A DNA stretch of 64,000 nt from Streptomyces sp. TG1A-60. Its GTDB lineage: Bacteria > Actinomycetota > Actinomycetes > Streptomycetales > Streptomycetaceae. The stretch is from the NCBI RefSeq assembly GCF_037201975.1, contig NZ_CP147520.1, positions 7,006,001 through 7,070,000 on the forward strand, given 5' to 3'. The notes below the pieces were generated by a model. That model was not told the DNA's origin, did no database searches, and was given only the letters and a program-made list of their open reading frames with translations. Position 1 is the first letter of the stretch, and the number at the start of each line of letters is the position of its first letter. A program made the position numbers and the translations under genes. Shown piece by piece: positions 10,524 through 18,914 of the stretch.

Positions 10524-12038
10524 ATGGGGGAGAAGGTCGTGGCGGGACCGTTCGGCCTGTCAGATCGTCAGCACTACCGCGACAAGTTGCGGCAGTGCCT
10601 GACGGGACTGGCGCGGCTACTGGAGGAGAAGCGGTTCGACCGCCCCAAGAACCTGATGGGTGTGGAGATCGAGCTGAACCTCGTCGGGGCCGACGGTCTG
10701 CCGAGAATGATGAATGCGCAAGTACTGGAGCGGATTGCGAGCCGAGATTTCCAAACAGAACTCGCCATGTTCAATCTGGAAGTCAACATAGCTCCACACC
10801 GGCTGGGCGGCAGGGTATTCGACCAGCTTTCCGAGGAGCTGCGCACCTCGCTCGCGTACGCCGACCGGAAAGCGGGCGAGCTGGATGCGGGAATCGTGAT
10901 GATCGGCATTCTGCCCACGCTCGACCGTGATGATCTGGTCTCCTCGAACCTCTCCGCCGACGATCGCTACGCCATGCTCAACGATCAGATCGTCGCCGCC
11001 CGCGGTGAGGATTTCACCCTCGACATCGACGGGGTGGAGCGGCTCGTCTGCACCTCCAAGTCGATCGCGCCCGAAGCCGCCTGCACCTCCGTGCAGTTGC
11101 ACCTCCAGGTCACCCCGGGCCGCTTCGCCGATGTGTGGAACGCGGCCCAGGCGGTCGCCGCGGCACAGGTCGCCATCGGCGCCAACTCGCCGTTCCTGTT
11201 CGGGCACGAACTGTGGCGGGAGTCCCGGCCGCCGCTGTTCCAGCAGTCCACGGACACCCGGCCGCCCGAACTCCAGGCCCAGGGCGTACGGCCGCGTACC
11301 TGGTTCGGGGAGCGGTGGGTCTCCTCGGCGTACGACCTCTTCGAGGAGAACCTGCGCTTCTTCCCCGCGCTGCTGCCCATCTGCGACGACGAGGATCCGA
11401 TCGGTGTCCTCGACGCGGGCGGCGTCCCCCAGCTCGCCGAACTCACCCTGCACAACGGCACGGTGTACCGCTGGAACCGGCCCGTCTACGGCATCGCCGA
11501 CGGGGTCCCGCACCTGCGCGTCGAGAACCGCGTGCTGCCCGCCGGGCCGACCGTCACGGACGTGATCGCCAACGCGGCCTTCTACTACGGGGTCGTACGC
11601 GCCCTCGCCGAGGAGTCGCGGCCCGTCTGGACGCGGCTGCCGTTCGAGGCCGCCGCCGCCAACTTCGACGAGGCGTGCCGGCACGGCATCGAAGCGCGGT
11701 TGCAGTGGCCGCGCGGGCGCTACGGCGCAGTGGGGCCGGTGGACGCGGTGACCCTCGTGCGGGACGAGCTCCTGCCACTCGCGGAGGCGGGCCTCGACGC
11801 GTGGGGTGTCGAGCCGGTCGACCGGGACTTCTACCTCGGGGTGATCGAGGAGCGCTGTCGGCGCCGGGTCAACGGGGCGTCCTGGCAGGTCGAAACGTTT
11901 CACCGGGCGTTGGCCAAGGGCCTCGGCCGGGACGCGGCGCTGGCCGCCACAACACGACGGTACTGCGAGCTGATGCACTCCGGGGACCCGGTGCACAGCT
12001 GGCCGGTCGGACTGCCGGAGCCGGTCCCGATGGGCTGA
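10524..12038 (+). CDS. GCS2-family glutamate-cysteine ligase-like protein
   Basis: 504 aa from ATG 10524, which has GAGGAGGG nine bases upstream; the longer frame from 10353 lacks a ribosome site. The N-terminal region shows the carboxylate-amine ligase signature GVEIELNLV (about residue 50). It continues with FQTELAMFNLEVNIAPH, and later AAQVAIGANSPFLFG and RVENRVLPAGPT, all typical of the ATP-dependent GCS2/YbdK fold. Members join an amino acid's carboxylate to an amine. Streptomyces make mycothiol rather than glutathione, so the true substrate is open. No partner gene is adjacent, apart from the CPBP protease gene 109 bp downstream. Confidence 0.8.
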   Translation: MGEKVVAGPFGLSDRQHYRDKLRQCLTGLARLLEEKRFDRPKNLMGVEIELNLVGADGLPRMMNAQVLERIASRDFQTELAMFNLEVNIAPHRLGGRVFDQLSEELRTSLAYADRKAGELDAGIVMIGILPTLDRDDLVSSNLSADDRYAMLNDQIVAARGEDFTLDIDGVERLVCTSKSIAPEAACTSVQLHLQVTPGRFADVWNAAQAVAAAQVAIGANSPFLFGHELWRESRPPLFQQSTDTRPPELQAQGVRPRTWFGERWVSSAYDLFEENLRFFPALLPICDDEDPIGVLDAGGVPQLAELTLHNGTVYRWNRPVYGIADGVPHLRVENRVLPAGPTVTDVIANAAFYYGVVRALAEESRPVWTRLPFEAAAANFDEACRHGIEARLQWPRGRYGAVGPVDAVTLVRDELLPLAEAGLDAWGVEPVDRDFYLGVIEERCRRRVNGASWQVETFHRALAKGLGRDAALAATTRRYCELMHSGDPVHSWPVGLPEPVPMG

Positions 12039-12147
12039 GGGGCCGCCCCCTCGGGACCGAGGAAGAGATTCTGGAAGCCGCCGGAAGGCTCCGGACCGCC
12101 GCGGGTGATGATGGACCCTCGGCGGGGCCGGACTACGGGAGGCGCGG

Positions 12148-12948
12148 GTGCAGGGGCAGGCGGAGTCGGTGGAGGACGCGTTGCCGCGCGAGCGGCCGAG
12201 CCGACGGATTCTGAGGGACGAGGCACTGCTGGTGCTCGCGCTCTCGCTCGGCGCGAGCGGCGTGTCCGCGCTGATCAGCTTCATCGGATCGGTCACCAAG
12301 CCGGGCGGGCTGAAGGACCAGGCGGCCACCATGAACGCCTCGGCCGCGCCGGGCCGGCCCTGGCTCGACCTCGCGTGGCAGCTCTTCGGGATCACCACCT
12401 CGCTGGTGCCCGTGGTGCTGGTCGCGCACTTCCTGCTGCGCGAGGGCGCGGGGCTTCGTACGCTCGGCTTCGACCGTACGAAGCCGTGGCCCGACCTCGG
12501 CCGGGGTGCGGTCGTCGCCGCGGTGATCGGCAGCACCGGCATCGCCTTCTACCTGGCGGCCCGGGGCCTCGGCTTCAACCTCACGGTGGTGCCGGAGGCG
12601 CTGCCCTCGGTGTGGTGGAAGTACCCCGTGCTGATTCTCTCCGCGATCCAGAACTCGGTCCTCGAAGAGGTCATCGTGGTCGGGTATCTGCTGCGCCGGC
12701 TTCAGCAGTTGGGCTGGTCACCGGGCAGCGCGCTGGCCGCCAGCTCGCTGCTGCGCGGCTCGTACCACCTCTACCAGGGCATCGGCGGGTTCATCGGGAA
12801 CATGGTGATGGGCGTGGTCTTCGTCTACCTGTACCGGCGGTGGGGGCGCGTCGGCCCGCTGGTCGTGGCGCACTCGCTGCTCGACATCGGGGCGTTCGTC
12901 GGGTACGCGCTGCTGGCGGGGAAGGTGGGGTGGCTGCCTACGGCGTGA
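12148..12948 (+). CDS. CPBP family intramembrane metalloprotease
   Basis: 266 aa with about seven hydrophobic segments. The family motifs are present: motif 1 EEVIVVGYLLRRL (E173, E174), motif 2 SSLLRGSYHLYQG (R203, H207) and motif 3 AHSLLDIG (H242, D246). Such Abi/CAAX-type membrane proteases cleave within the bilayer; bacterial members act in bacteriocin self-immunity and protein processing, but the target here is unknown. The N-terminal 22 residues are charged and cytoplasmic. The GTG start has GGGAGG five bases upstream. Its 3' end overlaps the convergent phzF-like gene by 11 bp. Confidence 0.87.
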   Translation: MQGQAESVEDALPRERPSRRILRDEALLVLALSLGASGVSALISFIGSVTKPGGLKDQAATMNASAAPGRPWLDLAWQLFGITTSLVPVVLVAHFLLREGAGLRTLGFDRTKPWPDLGRGAVVAAVIGSTGIAFYLAARGLGFNLTVVPEALPSVWWKYPVLILSAIQNSVLEEVIVVGYLLRRLQQLGWSPGSALAASSLLRGSYHLYQGIGGFIGNMVMGVVFVYLYRRWGRVGPLVVAHSLLDIGAFVGYALLAGKVGWLPTA

Positions 12949-13750
12949 GCAGTTCGCCGTCGATGACCGTGACCGCGCGGCCGGTCAGCAGGGTGCGGTC
13001 GCCGCGGAGTTCGGTGCGGACGAGGCCTGAGCGGGGGGAGGCCTGGAGGCCGGTGAGGGTGGGGCTGCCGAGGCGTTCGGACCAGAAGGGGGCGAGAGCG
13101 GTGTGGGCGCTGCCCGTGACCGGGTCCTCGTCGATGCCGATGTTCGGGAAGAAGCAGCGCGAGACGAAGTCGTGGCCGGCGGCGGGGTCCGAGGCGCGCG
13201 CGGTGGTGATGATGCCGCGCAAGGAGTAGCGGCCGAGGGCTCGCAGGTCTGGGGCGAGGCCGAGGACCGTCTTCTCGTCGGCGAGCTCGATCAGCAGGTC
13301 GCCCACGCCGGGGCCGGTGTCGAAGGCGCCGAGCGGCTCGGCGCCCAGGGCCCCGGCGGTGCCGTCCGGGACGGGGACCGGGGTGAGGGGTGCGGTCGGG
13401 AAGTCCAGGGTGAGGGAGCCGTCCGGTCGGGGTGTGGCGATGAGGACACCGCTGCGGGTGGCGAACCGTACCGGGCCCTCGTGGGCGTTCGTGCTGGTCA
13501 GGACGTGCGCGGTGGCCAGTGTGGCGTGGCCGCACATGGCCACCTCGGCGACGGGCGTGAACCAGCGCAGTGCCCAGTCGGCCTTGCCGCCCTCGGGGAG
13601 GGGGTGGGCGAACGCGGTCTCGGCGTGGTTGACCTCCCGGGCCACGTTCTGCAGCCAGGCGTCGTCCGGGAAGGCGTCGAGGAGGAGGACTCCGGCCGGG
13701 TTCCCGGAGAAGGGGCGGTCGGTGAAGGCGTCGACGATACGAATGCGCAT
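12938..13750 (-). CDS. PhzF family protein
   Basis: 270 aa, the usual length for the PhzF/diaminopimelate-epimerase fold. The N-terminus IVDAFTDRPFSGNPAGV and NHAETAF with the catalytic glutamate (E44) are diagnostic. Later motifs include MCGHATLATAHVL and FFPNIGIDEDPVTGSAH. PhzF isomerises a phenazine precursor, but the many stand-alone homologs without phenazine genes have unassigned isomerase roles, and none of the phenazine genes is nearby. It ends inside the last codons of the convergent CPBP gene. Single gene; the SDR at 13848 is on the same strand, 97 bp upstream. Confidence 0.88.
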   Translation of the reverse strand: MRIRIVDAFTDRPFSGNPAGVLLLDAFPDDAWLQNVAREVNHAETAFAHPLPEGGKADWALRWFTPVAEVAMCGHATLATAHVLTSTNAHEGPVRFATRSGVLIATPRPDGSLTLDFPTAPLTPVPVPDGTAGALGAEPLGAFDTGPGVGDLLIELADEKTVLGLAPDLRALGRYSLRGIITTARASDPAAGHDFVSRCFFPNIGIDEDPVTGSAHTALAPFWSERLGSPTLTGLQASPRSGLVRTELRGDRTLLTGRAVTVIDGELLTP

Positions 13751-13847
13751 GGCATGACGCTAGGCGGTCGGCGGAGTGGCGGGCCAAGGCCAATCGTGGT
13801 GTGGTGGACCGGTTTTCGCAGGCCGACGCGGGCGCCGCCCGGTCAGG

Positions 13848-14627
13848 CTAGTGGACCGAGAATCCGCCGTCGACGAAGATCGCCTGGCCGGTGATGTAGC
13901 CGGCGGAGCGGCCGGCCAGGAACACCGCCGCTCCGGCGAAGTCGTCGACCAGGCCGTTGCGGCCGGTCAGGGTGCGTGCGGCGAGTGCCGCCACCTTCTC
14001 CGGGTCGGACGACAACCGTGTGTTGAGCGGGGTCGGGACGAAGCCGGGGACCAGGGTGTTGCAGGTGACGCCGTGGGGCGACCACTCTTCGGCCTGCGAG
14101 CGGGCCAGTGACTCCAGCGCCCCCTTGGAGACCCCGTACGCGCCGCTCCGGACGAACGCCCGGTGCGCCTGCTGGGAGGTGATGTGGATGATCCGTCCGT
14201 AGCCCCGCTCGGCCATGCCGGGCCCGAACCGCTGGCCCAGCAGGAAGGGGGCCTCCAGGTTCACGGCCATCGTGGCGTCCCACACCTCCTCACCCAGCTC
14301 GTTCATCGGCGGACGCAGATTGATCCCGGCGCTGTTGACGAGGATGTCGGGTTCGCCGAACACCTCGGCAGCCTGCTCCGCCGCCGCGCGCACGCCGGCG
14401 CGGGTGCCCAGGTCGGCACTCACCCAGGTGGCCCGGCAACCGTCCGCCGTCAGCTCGCCGACCGTGGCGGTCAGCTCCGCTTCCTTGCGCGCGACGATCA
14501 CCACGCCCGCCCCCGCCCGTGCGAGCGCCCCGGCGACGGCCTTGCCGATGCCGGAGCTGCCGCCTGTCACGACGGCGACGCGGCCGTTCAGCGAGAACAG
14601 TTCGGAGAGGTAGCTGTCGGAGATCAT
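13848..14627 (-). CDS. SDR family oxidoreductase, gluconate 5-dehydrogenase-like
   Basis: 259 aa classical short-chain dehydrogenase. The NAD(P)-binding motif TGGSSGIG spans 21-28, and NSAG lies at 98-101. The catalytic serine is S151, with Y164 and K168 in YGVSK. FSLNGRVAVVTGG at the N-terminus and PTPLNTRL after the catalytic motif resemble gluconate 5-dehydrogenase-type members, but the substrate cannot be read from the sequence. The phzF-like gene lies 97 bp downstream and may share a transcript. The upstream 400 bp contain no obvious sugar genes. Confidence 0.82.
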   Translation of the reverse strand: MISDSYLSELFSLNGRVAVVTGGSSGIGKAVAGALARAGAGVVIVARKEAELTATVGELTADGCRATWVSADLGTRAGVRAAAEQAAEVFGEPDILVNSAGINLRPPMNELGEEVWDATMAVNLEAPFLLGQRFGPGMAERGYGRIIHITSQQAHRAFVRSGAYGVSKGALESLARSQAEEWSPHGVTCNTLVPGFVPTPLNTRLSSDPEKVAALAARTLTGRNGLVDDFAGAAVFLAGRSAGYITGQAIFVDGGFSVH

Positions 14628-14775
14628 TCCCGCACCCTAGACCTGGACTTCGCCGGTCTCCGAAAGGGGTTCTCCGCAGCGGCCTGACGGCGTCCGATCT
14701 CGACCGGGCCGGAGCAGGGCGGCTGTCGCCGCTGCGGTTCCGACCGGCGAGCGATCAGCTACGACCGCTTGATCT

Positions 14776-14964
14776 TCACGATCGGGTGACCTGCGAAGCA
14801 CGGGCCCAGACCTGGACTCGGCCGTCAGCCAGCACCTGCCCTCCATGCGTGAGGGACGAGCGCCGGTGCGTTGCGGTTGCGTGCAGGGCGTACGGCGAGG
14901 CGGCGCGCGCCCCTTGGGTGCGCTGGGAGATCTCATCCGCAGGGAGGAGGCGGGCGTCGTCCAT
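14776..14964 (-). CDS. Possible small protein of unknown function
   Basis: 62 aa if started at ATG 14964. It contains stretches with a coding look (DDARLLPADEISQRTQGARA, then LTHGGQVLADGRVQVWARAS). Third-position GC is about 80 percent by my count, lower than in neighbouring genes. The ribosome site is weak. It could be a degraded gene or chance. No family recognised. The rest of the 14628-15031 gap shows nothing else. Confidence 0.25.
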   Translation of the reverse strand: MDDARLLPADEISQRTQGARAASPYALHATATHRRSSLTHGGQVLADGRVQVWARASQVTRS

Positions 14965-15031
14965 ACGCAACCTGTGTGGGACGCGAAGATGGTTCCTGTC
15001 GTGGACGACGCGGGTCGGCGGAACTGATGGG

Positions 15032-15601
15032 GTGGAGGACGTGCGACCCCGTATCCCCCGGCAGCCGGCCGTAGACCATGGTCCCAACCACGTGGACATC
15101 GAGGGCAGACTCACCGATGAGCTGGCCTCGGTGGTCGCCGGCGCGCGCAGACGTGCGCTGCGTGACGGGGACCGGCAGATCGACACGGCCCATCTGCTGC
15201 ACACGCTCCTGGAGTCCGACCCCCAGGTCCGTGCCGTCTTCGACGGCCCGCAGGTCGCCCGGCTGCTCGGCTATCTGGTGCAGCGCAGCATCGGCTACGG
15301 GCTGCGCTGGCGGATCGGTGTCGAGGACGCCGGTGCCGTACCGGGAGCGCCGGGCACGCCCGGCTGGTCGCCGGCGGCGGCCCGGTCGATGACCCAGGCG
15401 TACGACCGTGCCGTGCGGCGCGGCGAGCGGCTGGCCCACGGCGTCGATCTGCTCGCGGTGCTTGTCGGGGCCGCCGGATCGCGGGCCGTGGAGGTGCTGG
15501 GGAACGTGGGCGTCGACGCGGGGGTGGTTGCGCGACGGATCGCCAGGGCGGGCGAGGAGCGGACCGAGGCCTACGTGGTGGGCGGGGAAACGGGCGGTTG
15601 A
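15032..15601 (+). CDS. Clp N-terminal domain protein
   Basis: 189 aa from GTG 15032; GTG 15041 is an alternative, and neither has an ideal ribosome site. Two ClpA/ClpC-type N-terminal repeats are visible, each with the helix pattern around AHLLHTLLESDPQVRAVFDG and HGVDLLAVLVGAAGSRAVEVL. There is no ATPase domain, so it is a stand-alone Clp-N protein, a type known in actinobacteria that may deliver or compete for substrates of the ClpC protease. It is cytoplasmic. The EamA exporter gene starts 75 bp downstream. Confidence 0.75.
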   Translation: MEDVRPRIPRQPAVDHGPNHVDIEGRLTDELASVVAGARRRALRDGDRQIDTAHLLHTLLESDPQVRAVFDGPQVARLLGYLVQRSIGYGLRWRIGVEDAGAVPGAPGTPGWSPAAARSMTQAYDRAVRRGERLAHGVDLLAVLVGAAGSRAVEVLGNVGVDAGVVARRIARAGEERTEAYVVGGETGG

Positions 15602-15637
15602 TCCGCGCCCGCCCGAGGTCCGACCGGTGAGACAGGT

Positions 15638-15652
15638 GTCATTCGACATGAC
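15638..15652 (+). promoter_or_regulatory. Inverted repeat upstream of the EamA gene
   Basis: GTCAT-N5-ATGAC is a perfect 5-bp inverted repeat 25 bp before the exporter start. A further TGTCAT lies at 15669-15674. It could be an operator, but the arms are short. Confidence 0.3.
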
Positions 15653-15676
15653 GCTCCTGTCGTCTGCTGTCATCAT

Positions 15677-16684
15677 GTGCCGGTGCATACGTCTCAGGGG
15701 AGTCAGGGGCAACGCGGGCGGGGTGTCGGTCTGGGGCTCGCTCTCGGGTCCGCGGTCGCCTTCGGCGGATCGGGCACCGCGGCCAAGCCGCTGATCGAGG
15801 CGGGGCTCGACCCGCTGCACGTCGTCTGGCTGCGGGTCGCCGGTGCCGCGCTGGTGATGCTGCCGCTGGCCGTGCGCCACCGGGATCTGGTGCGCCGCCG
15901 GCCCGCGCTGCTCGCCGGCTTCGGGCTGCTGGCCGTGGCCGGGGTGCAGGCCTTCTACTTCGCCTCGATCTCCCGGATCCCTGTCGGGGTCGCCCTCCTC
16001 GTCGAGTATCTGGGGCCGGCGCTCGTCCTCGGCTGGGTGCGGTTCGTACAGCGGCGGCCGGTGACGCGCGCCGCCGCCGTCGGGGTCGTCCTCGCTGTCG
16101 GCGGCCTCGCCTGCGTCGTGGAGGTCTGGGCGGGGCTCGGCTTCGACGTGGTGGGGTTGCTCCTGGCGCTCGGGGCGGCCTGTTGTCAGGTGGGGTATTT
16201 CGTGCTGTCCGACCCGGGGAGCGAGGCGGGTGGCGAGGCGCCGGACCCGCTCGGGGTCATCGCGTACGGGTTGCTCGTCGGTGCGGTGGTGCTCACGGTG
16301 GTGGCCCGCCCGTGGGGGATGGACTGGTCCGTGCTCAGGGGCACGGCACGGATGGACGGGACGCCGGTCCCCGCGTGGTTGCTGCTCGGGTGGGTGGTGC
16401 TGATCGCCACGGTGCTCGCCTACATCACCGGGGTGATGGCTGTGCGGCGGCTGTCCCCGCCGGTGGCGGGCGTTGTGGCGTGTCTTGAGGCGGTCGTCGC
16501 GACGGTGTTGGCGTGGGTGTTGTTGGGGGAGAGTCTGTCCGCGCCGCAGATGATGGGGGGACTGGCCGTGCTGGTGGGGGCGTTCGTCGCGCAGTGGTCC
16601 GCGCCGGCGAAGGGTTCGGCCGGGGCGGACGTGCCCGGTGGGGATGAGGCACAGCGGGAGTGGTCGGCGTCGAGCGGCCGGTGA
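15677..16684 (+). CDS. EamA family (DMT) exporter, RhtA-like
   Basis: 335 aa with ten predicted membrane segments arranged as two EamA repeats. Recognisable stretches are GSGTAAKPLIEAGLDPLHVV, YFASISRIPVGVALLVEYLG and PPVAGVVACLEAVVATVLAW, matching the threonine/homoserine efflux type. A hydrophilic C-terminal tail of about 30 residues follows the last helix. It probably exports amino acids or related metabolites across the cytoplasmic membrane; the substrate is inferred only from family. GTG 15677 is used, with a near-upstream inverted repeat as possible regulation. The gene is convergent with the PPOX gene at 16788. Confidence 0.82.
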   Translation: MPVHTSQGSQGQRGRGVGLGLALGSAVAFGGSGTAAKPLIEAGLDPLHVVWLRVAGAALVMLPLAVRHRDLVRRRPALLAGFGLLAVAGVQAFYFASISRIPVGVALLVEYLGPALVLGWVRFVQRRPVTRAAAVGVVLAVGGLACVVEVWAGLGFDVVGLLLALGAACCQVGYFVLSDPGSEAGGEAPDPLGVIAYGLLVGAVVLTVVARPWGMDWSVLRGTARMDGTPVPAWLLLGWVVLIATVLAYITGVMAVRRLSPPVAGVVACLEAVVATVLAWVLLGESLSAPQMMGGLAVLVGAFVAQWSAPAKGSAGADVPGGDEAQREWSASSGR

Positions 16685-16747
16685 AGAGCCGGCGGGGTTC
16701 TGTCCGCCGCGGGCCTGCGGGACTTGCGGGTTCGCGGGCCGTGCGTG

Positions 16748-16777
16748 GCTGATCGCGCGGTTCGCCGCGCCCCTTCG
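16748..16777 (+). repeat. Dispersed Streptomyces-type intergenic repeat, copy 1
   Basis: GCTGATCGCGCGGTTCGCCG followed by CGCCCCTTC lies between two convergent genes. Related copies occur near 44135, 50031 and, inverted, 61396-61423. I recognise the CGCGCGGTTCCCCGCGCCCC pattern as common in streptomycete intergenic DNA. Confidence 0.5.
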
Positions 16778-16787
16778 TGCGCTGAAG

Positions 16788-17474
16788 TCACAGGGTCTTG
16801 AGGTAGTCGGGGAGTTCGGTGCCGGGGGCCAGGAGCGGGTCGGGGATCGGGGCCTCGTAGCCCTTGCGGAGGGGGAGGACACCGGCCCAGTGAGGGAGGA
16901 CGAGGTCCTCCGGTTCGTCGTTGACACCGCCGGTACGGGTCTTGGCGGAGACCTCGTTCAGGTCGAGGCGGATCACGGCGGTGGCGGCGGACTCCTTGTT
17001 GTCGGCCGGCCGGGAGTCCCGTGAACGGCCGGGGACGACCTGGTCCACGAGGGCGTCCAGGGCGATCCGGCGCTCTTCCGGGTCGGTGACCTGGTGGGCG
17101 GTGCCGTGCACCACCACCGAGCGGTAGTTGATCGAGTGGTGGAATCCGGACCGGGCCAGGATCAGGGCGTCCACGTGCGTGACCGTCAGGCAGACCGGGA
17201 GGCCGGCATCGGACTGGCCCGTCATCCGCAGCGGGCGCGAGCCCGTCGAACCGTGTACGTAGAGCGTTTCGCCGACCCGCCCGTACAGCGTGGGCAGTAC
17301 CACCGGGGCGCCCTCGCGGACGAAGCCCAGATGGCAGACGTACCCCTCGTCGAGTATCGCGTGCACCGACTCCTTGTCGTACGAGGCCCGTTGCGGGGAA
17401 CGGGTGGGGACGGTGCGGTCGGTGGGGGTGTAGGCGGCGGGCTGTGGTGTGGTCGACTGCGGAGTCCCCGCCAT
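16788..17474 (-). CDS. Pyridoxamine 5'-phosphate oxidase-like FMN-binding protein
   Basis: 228 aa from the ATG with GGAGAG six bases upstream. After a Pro/Thr-rich 35-residue start comes the split-barrel fold (YVCHLGFVREGAPVVLPTLY, then LYVHGSTGSRPLRM and SINYRSVVVHGTAHQV). The C-terminal third (ESAATAVIRLDLNEVSAKTR, then LPLRKGYEAPIPDPLL) is typical of this subfamily, which binds flavin and probably acts as an oxidoreductase of unknown substrate. It is transcribed divergently from a MocR-type regulator, and PLP-related control is a reasonable inference. An operator-like palindrome separates the two genes. Confidence 0.8.
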   Translation of the reverse strand: MAGTPQSTTPQPAAYTPTDRTVPTRSPQRASYDKESVHAILDEGYVCHLGFVREGAPVVLPTLYGRVGETLYVHGSTGSRPLRMTGQSDAGLPVCLTVTHVDALILARSGFHHSINYRSVVVHGTAHQVTDPEERRIALDALVDQVVPGRSRDSRPADNKESAATAVIRLDLNEVSAKTRTGGVNDEPEDLVLPHWAGVLPLRKGYEAPIPDPLLAPGTELPDYLKTL

Positions 17475-17503
17475 TTGCGCTCTCCATTGCACTAGTGCAT
17501 AAT
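17475..17503 (+). promoter_or_regulatory. Promoter with internal 12-bp palindrome for the MocR gene
   Basis: TTGCGC (17475-17480) and CATAAT (17498-17503) are spaced by 17 bp. The perfect palindrome TGCACTAGTGCA (17488-17499) lies between and partly over the -10 box, where a bound regulator would block transcription. The intergenic space is only 36 bp, so the same site would also cover the PPOX promoter. Confidence 0.6.
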
Positions 17504-17510
17504 CTTCTTT

Positions 17511-18842
17511 GTGCTAGGAGAATACATGATCACTGGGCGGCGTGCAGCGGAGATCGCGGCGAGCGTCGAGCGCGCGGTGGGGGCCGGGGAGCTTGAACCT
17601 GGGCAACTGCTGCCTCCCATGCGGGCGTTGGCGGTGCGACTCGACGTCAATCCGAACACCGTGGCAGCTGCCTACCGCACGCTGCGCGAGCGCGGGGTCA
17701 TCGAAACCTCCGGGCGACGGGGGAGCCGGGTGCGGTCCCGGCCGGCGACCACCGGGCGCGAGTGCATCCGGGTGGATGTGCCGGAGGGGGTGCGTGACCT
17801 CGCCGAAGGCAACCCCGACACGACGTTGCTGCCGCGCCTCGGGGAGGTGTTCGCCGCCGCCGCCGAGCAGGGCGACCGCGAGCCCGTGCTGTACGGATCG
17901 AGGGCTGTGGAGCCCGAGTTGGCGCGGATCACGCGGGCCGAACTGGACGCCGACGGGGTGCCTGACGGGCCGGTCGCCGTCACTTCCGGGTCCCTCGACG
18001 CCATCGAGCGGGTGCTGGCCGTCCATCTCAAGCCAGGGGACGCCGTGGCCGTCGAGGACCCCGGGTGGGGCAGCATGCTCGACCTCGTCCCGGCGCTCGG
18101 ACTGCGGGTCATCCCGGTCGGCGTGGACGACGAAGGGCCGCTCGCCGACGACGTGCGCGCGGCTCTGGAGGCCGGGGCGCGGGCCCTGATCGTCACCGAC
18201 CGGGCGCAGAACCCGACCGGCGCGGCCGTGAGCGCCGCACGCGCGGACGCCCTGCGGTCCGTGCTGGGGGAACACCCGGAGACCCTGCTCGTCGAGGACG
18301 ACCACGGCTACCGCATCGTCGAGCAGCCGCTCCATCCGCTGGCCGGGGTCACGCACAGTTGGGCGTTCGTCCGGTCGGTCGCCAAGGCGTACGGCCCCGA
18401 CCTGCGGCTGGCCGTGCTCACCGGGGATGCCGCCACCGTCGACCGGGTACGGGGACGGCAGCGGCTGGGCCCGGGTTGGGTGAGCCGGCTGGTGCAGCGT
18501 GCCGTCGTACGGCTGTGGTCCGGCGGCGCGGTGGACGCGTCGGCCGTGGCGGCGGCGTACGGGCGGCGGCGGGACGCGCTGGTCGGCGCGCTCGCGGAGC
18601 GTGGTGTCGAGGCGCACGGCGTGAGCGGGATGAATGTATGGATCCGGGTCCCGGACGAGACCGGCGCGGTCTCCCGGCTGCTGCACGCCGGCTGGGCCGT
18701 GGCGCCCGGCGCCCGCTTCCGGATGAGCGCCCCGCCGGGCGTCCGGATCACCGTCTCCACCCTCACAAAGGAGGAGATCGGGCGGGTGGCGGACGCGGTG
18801 GCCTCGGCGATCGGGCCGGCGGCGGGCGGCGGGTACGTGTGA
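17511..18842 (+). CDS. MocR-type PLP-dependent transcriptional regulator
   Basis: 443 aa. A GntR winged helix (about 8-75, with RALAVRLDVNPNTVAAAYRT) is fused to a type I aminotransferase domain. The aminotransferase part carries PGWGSML, AQNPTGAAVS, VEDDHGYR and the PLP-lysine in SVAKAYGPDLR (K292). MocR proteins sense PLP or amino acids and usually regulate the divergent gene, here a PPOX-fold protein. GTG 17511 lies seven bases after CATAAT and could be leaderless; ATG 17526 has AGGAG and is the alternative, five codons shorter. Autoregulation through the palindrome at 17488-17499 is likely. Confidence 0.88.
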   Translation: MLGEYMITGRRAAEIAASVERAVGAGELEPGQLLPPMRALAVRLDVNPNTVAAAYRTLRERGVIETSGRRGSRVRSRPATTGRECIRVDVPEGVRDLAEGNPDTTLLPRLGEVFAAAAEQGDREPVLYGSRAVEPELARITRAELDADGVPDGPVAVTSGSLDAIERVLAVHLKPGDAVAVEDPGWGSMLDLVPALGLRVIPVGVDDEGPLADDVRAALEAGARALIVTDRAQNPTGAAVSAARADALRSVLGEHPETLLVEDDHGYRIVEQPLHPLAGVTHSWAFVRSVAKAYGPDLRLAVLTGDAATVDRVRGRQRLGPGWVSRLVQRAVVRLWSGGAVDASAVAAAYGRRRDALVGALAERGVEAHGVSGMNVWIRVPDETGAVSRLLHAGWAVAPGARFRMSAPPGVRITVSTLTKEEIGRVADAVASAIGPAAGGGYV

Positions 18843-18914
18843 CGTCGGCGGTGATGTGCGACGTCGGTGGTCATGTGCGACATCAGTGGTCGCATACGCC
18901 AACGGGACGTCGGC

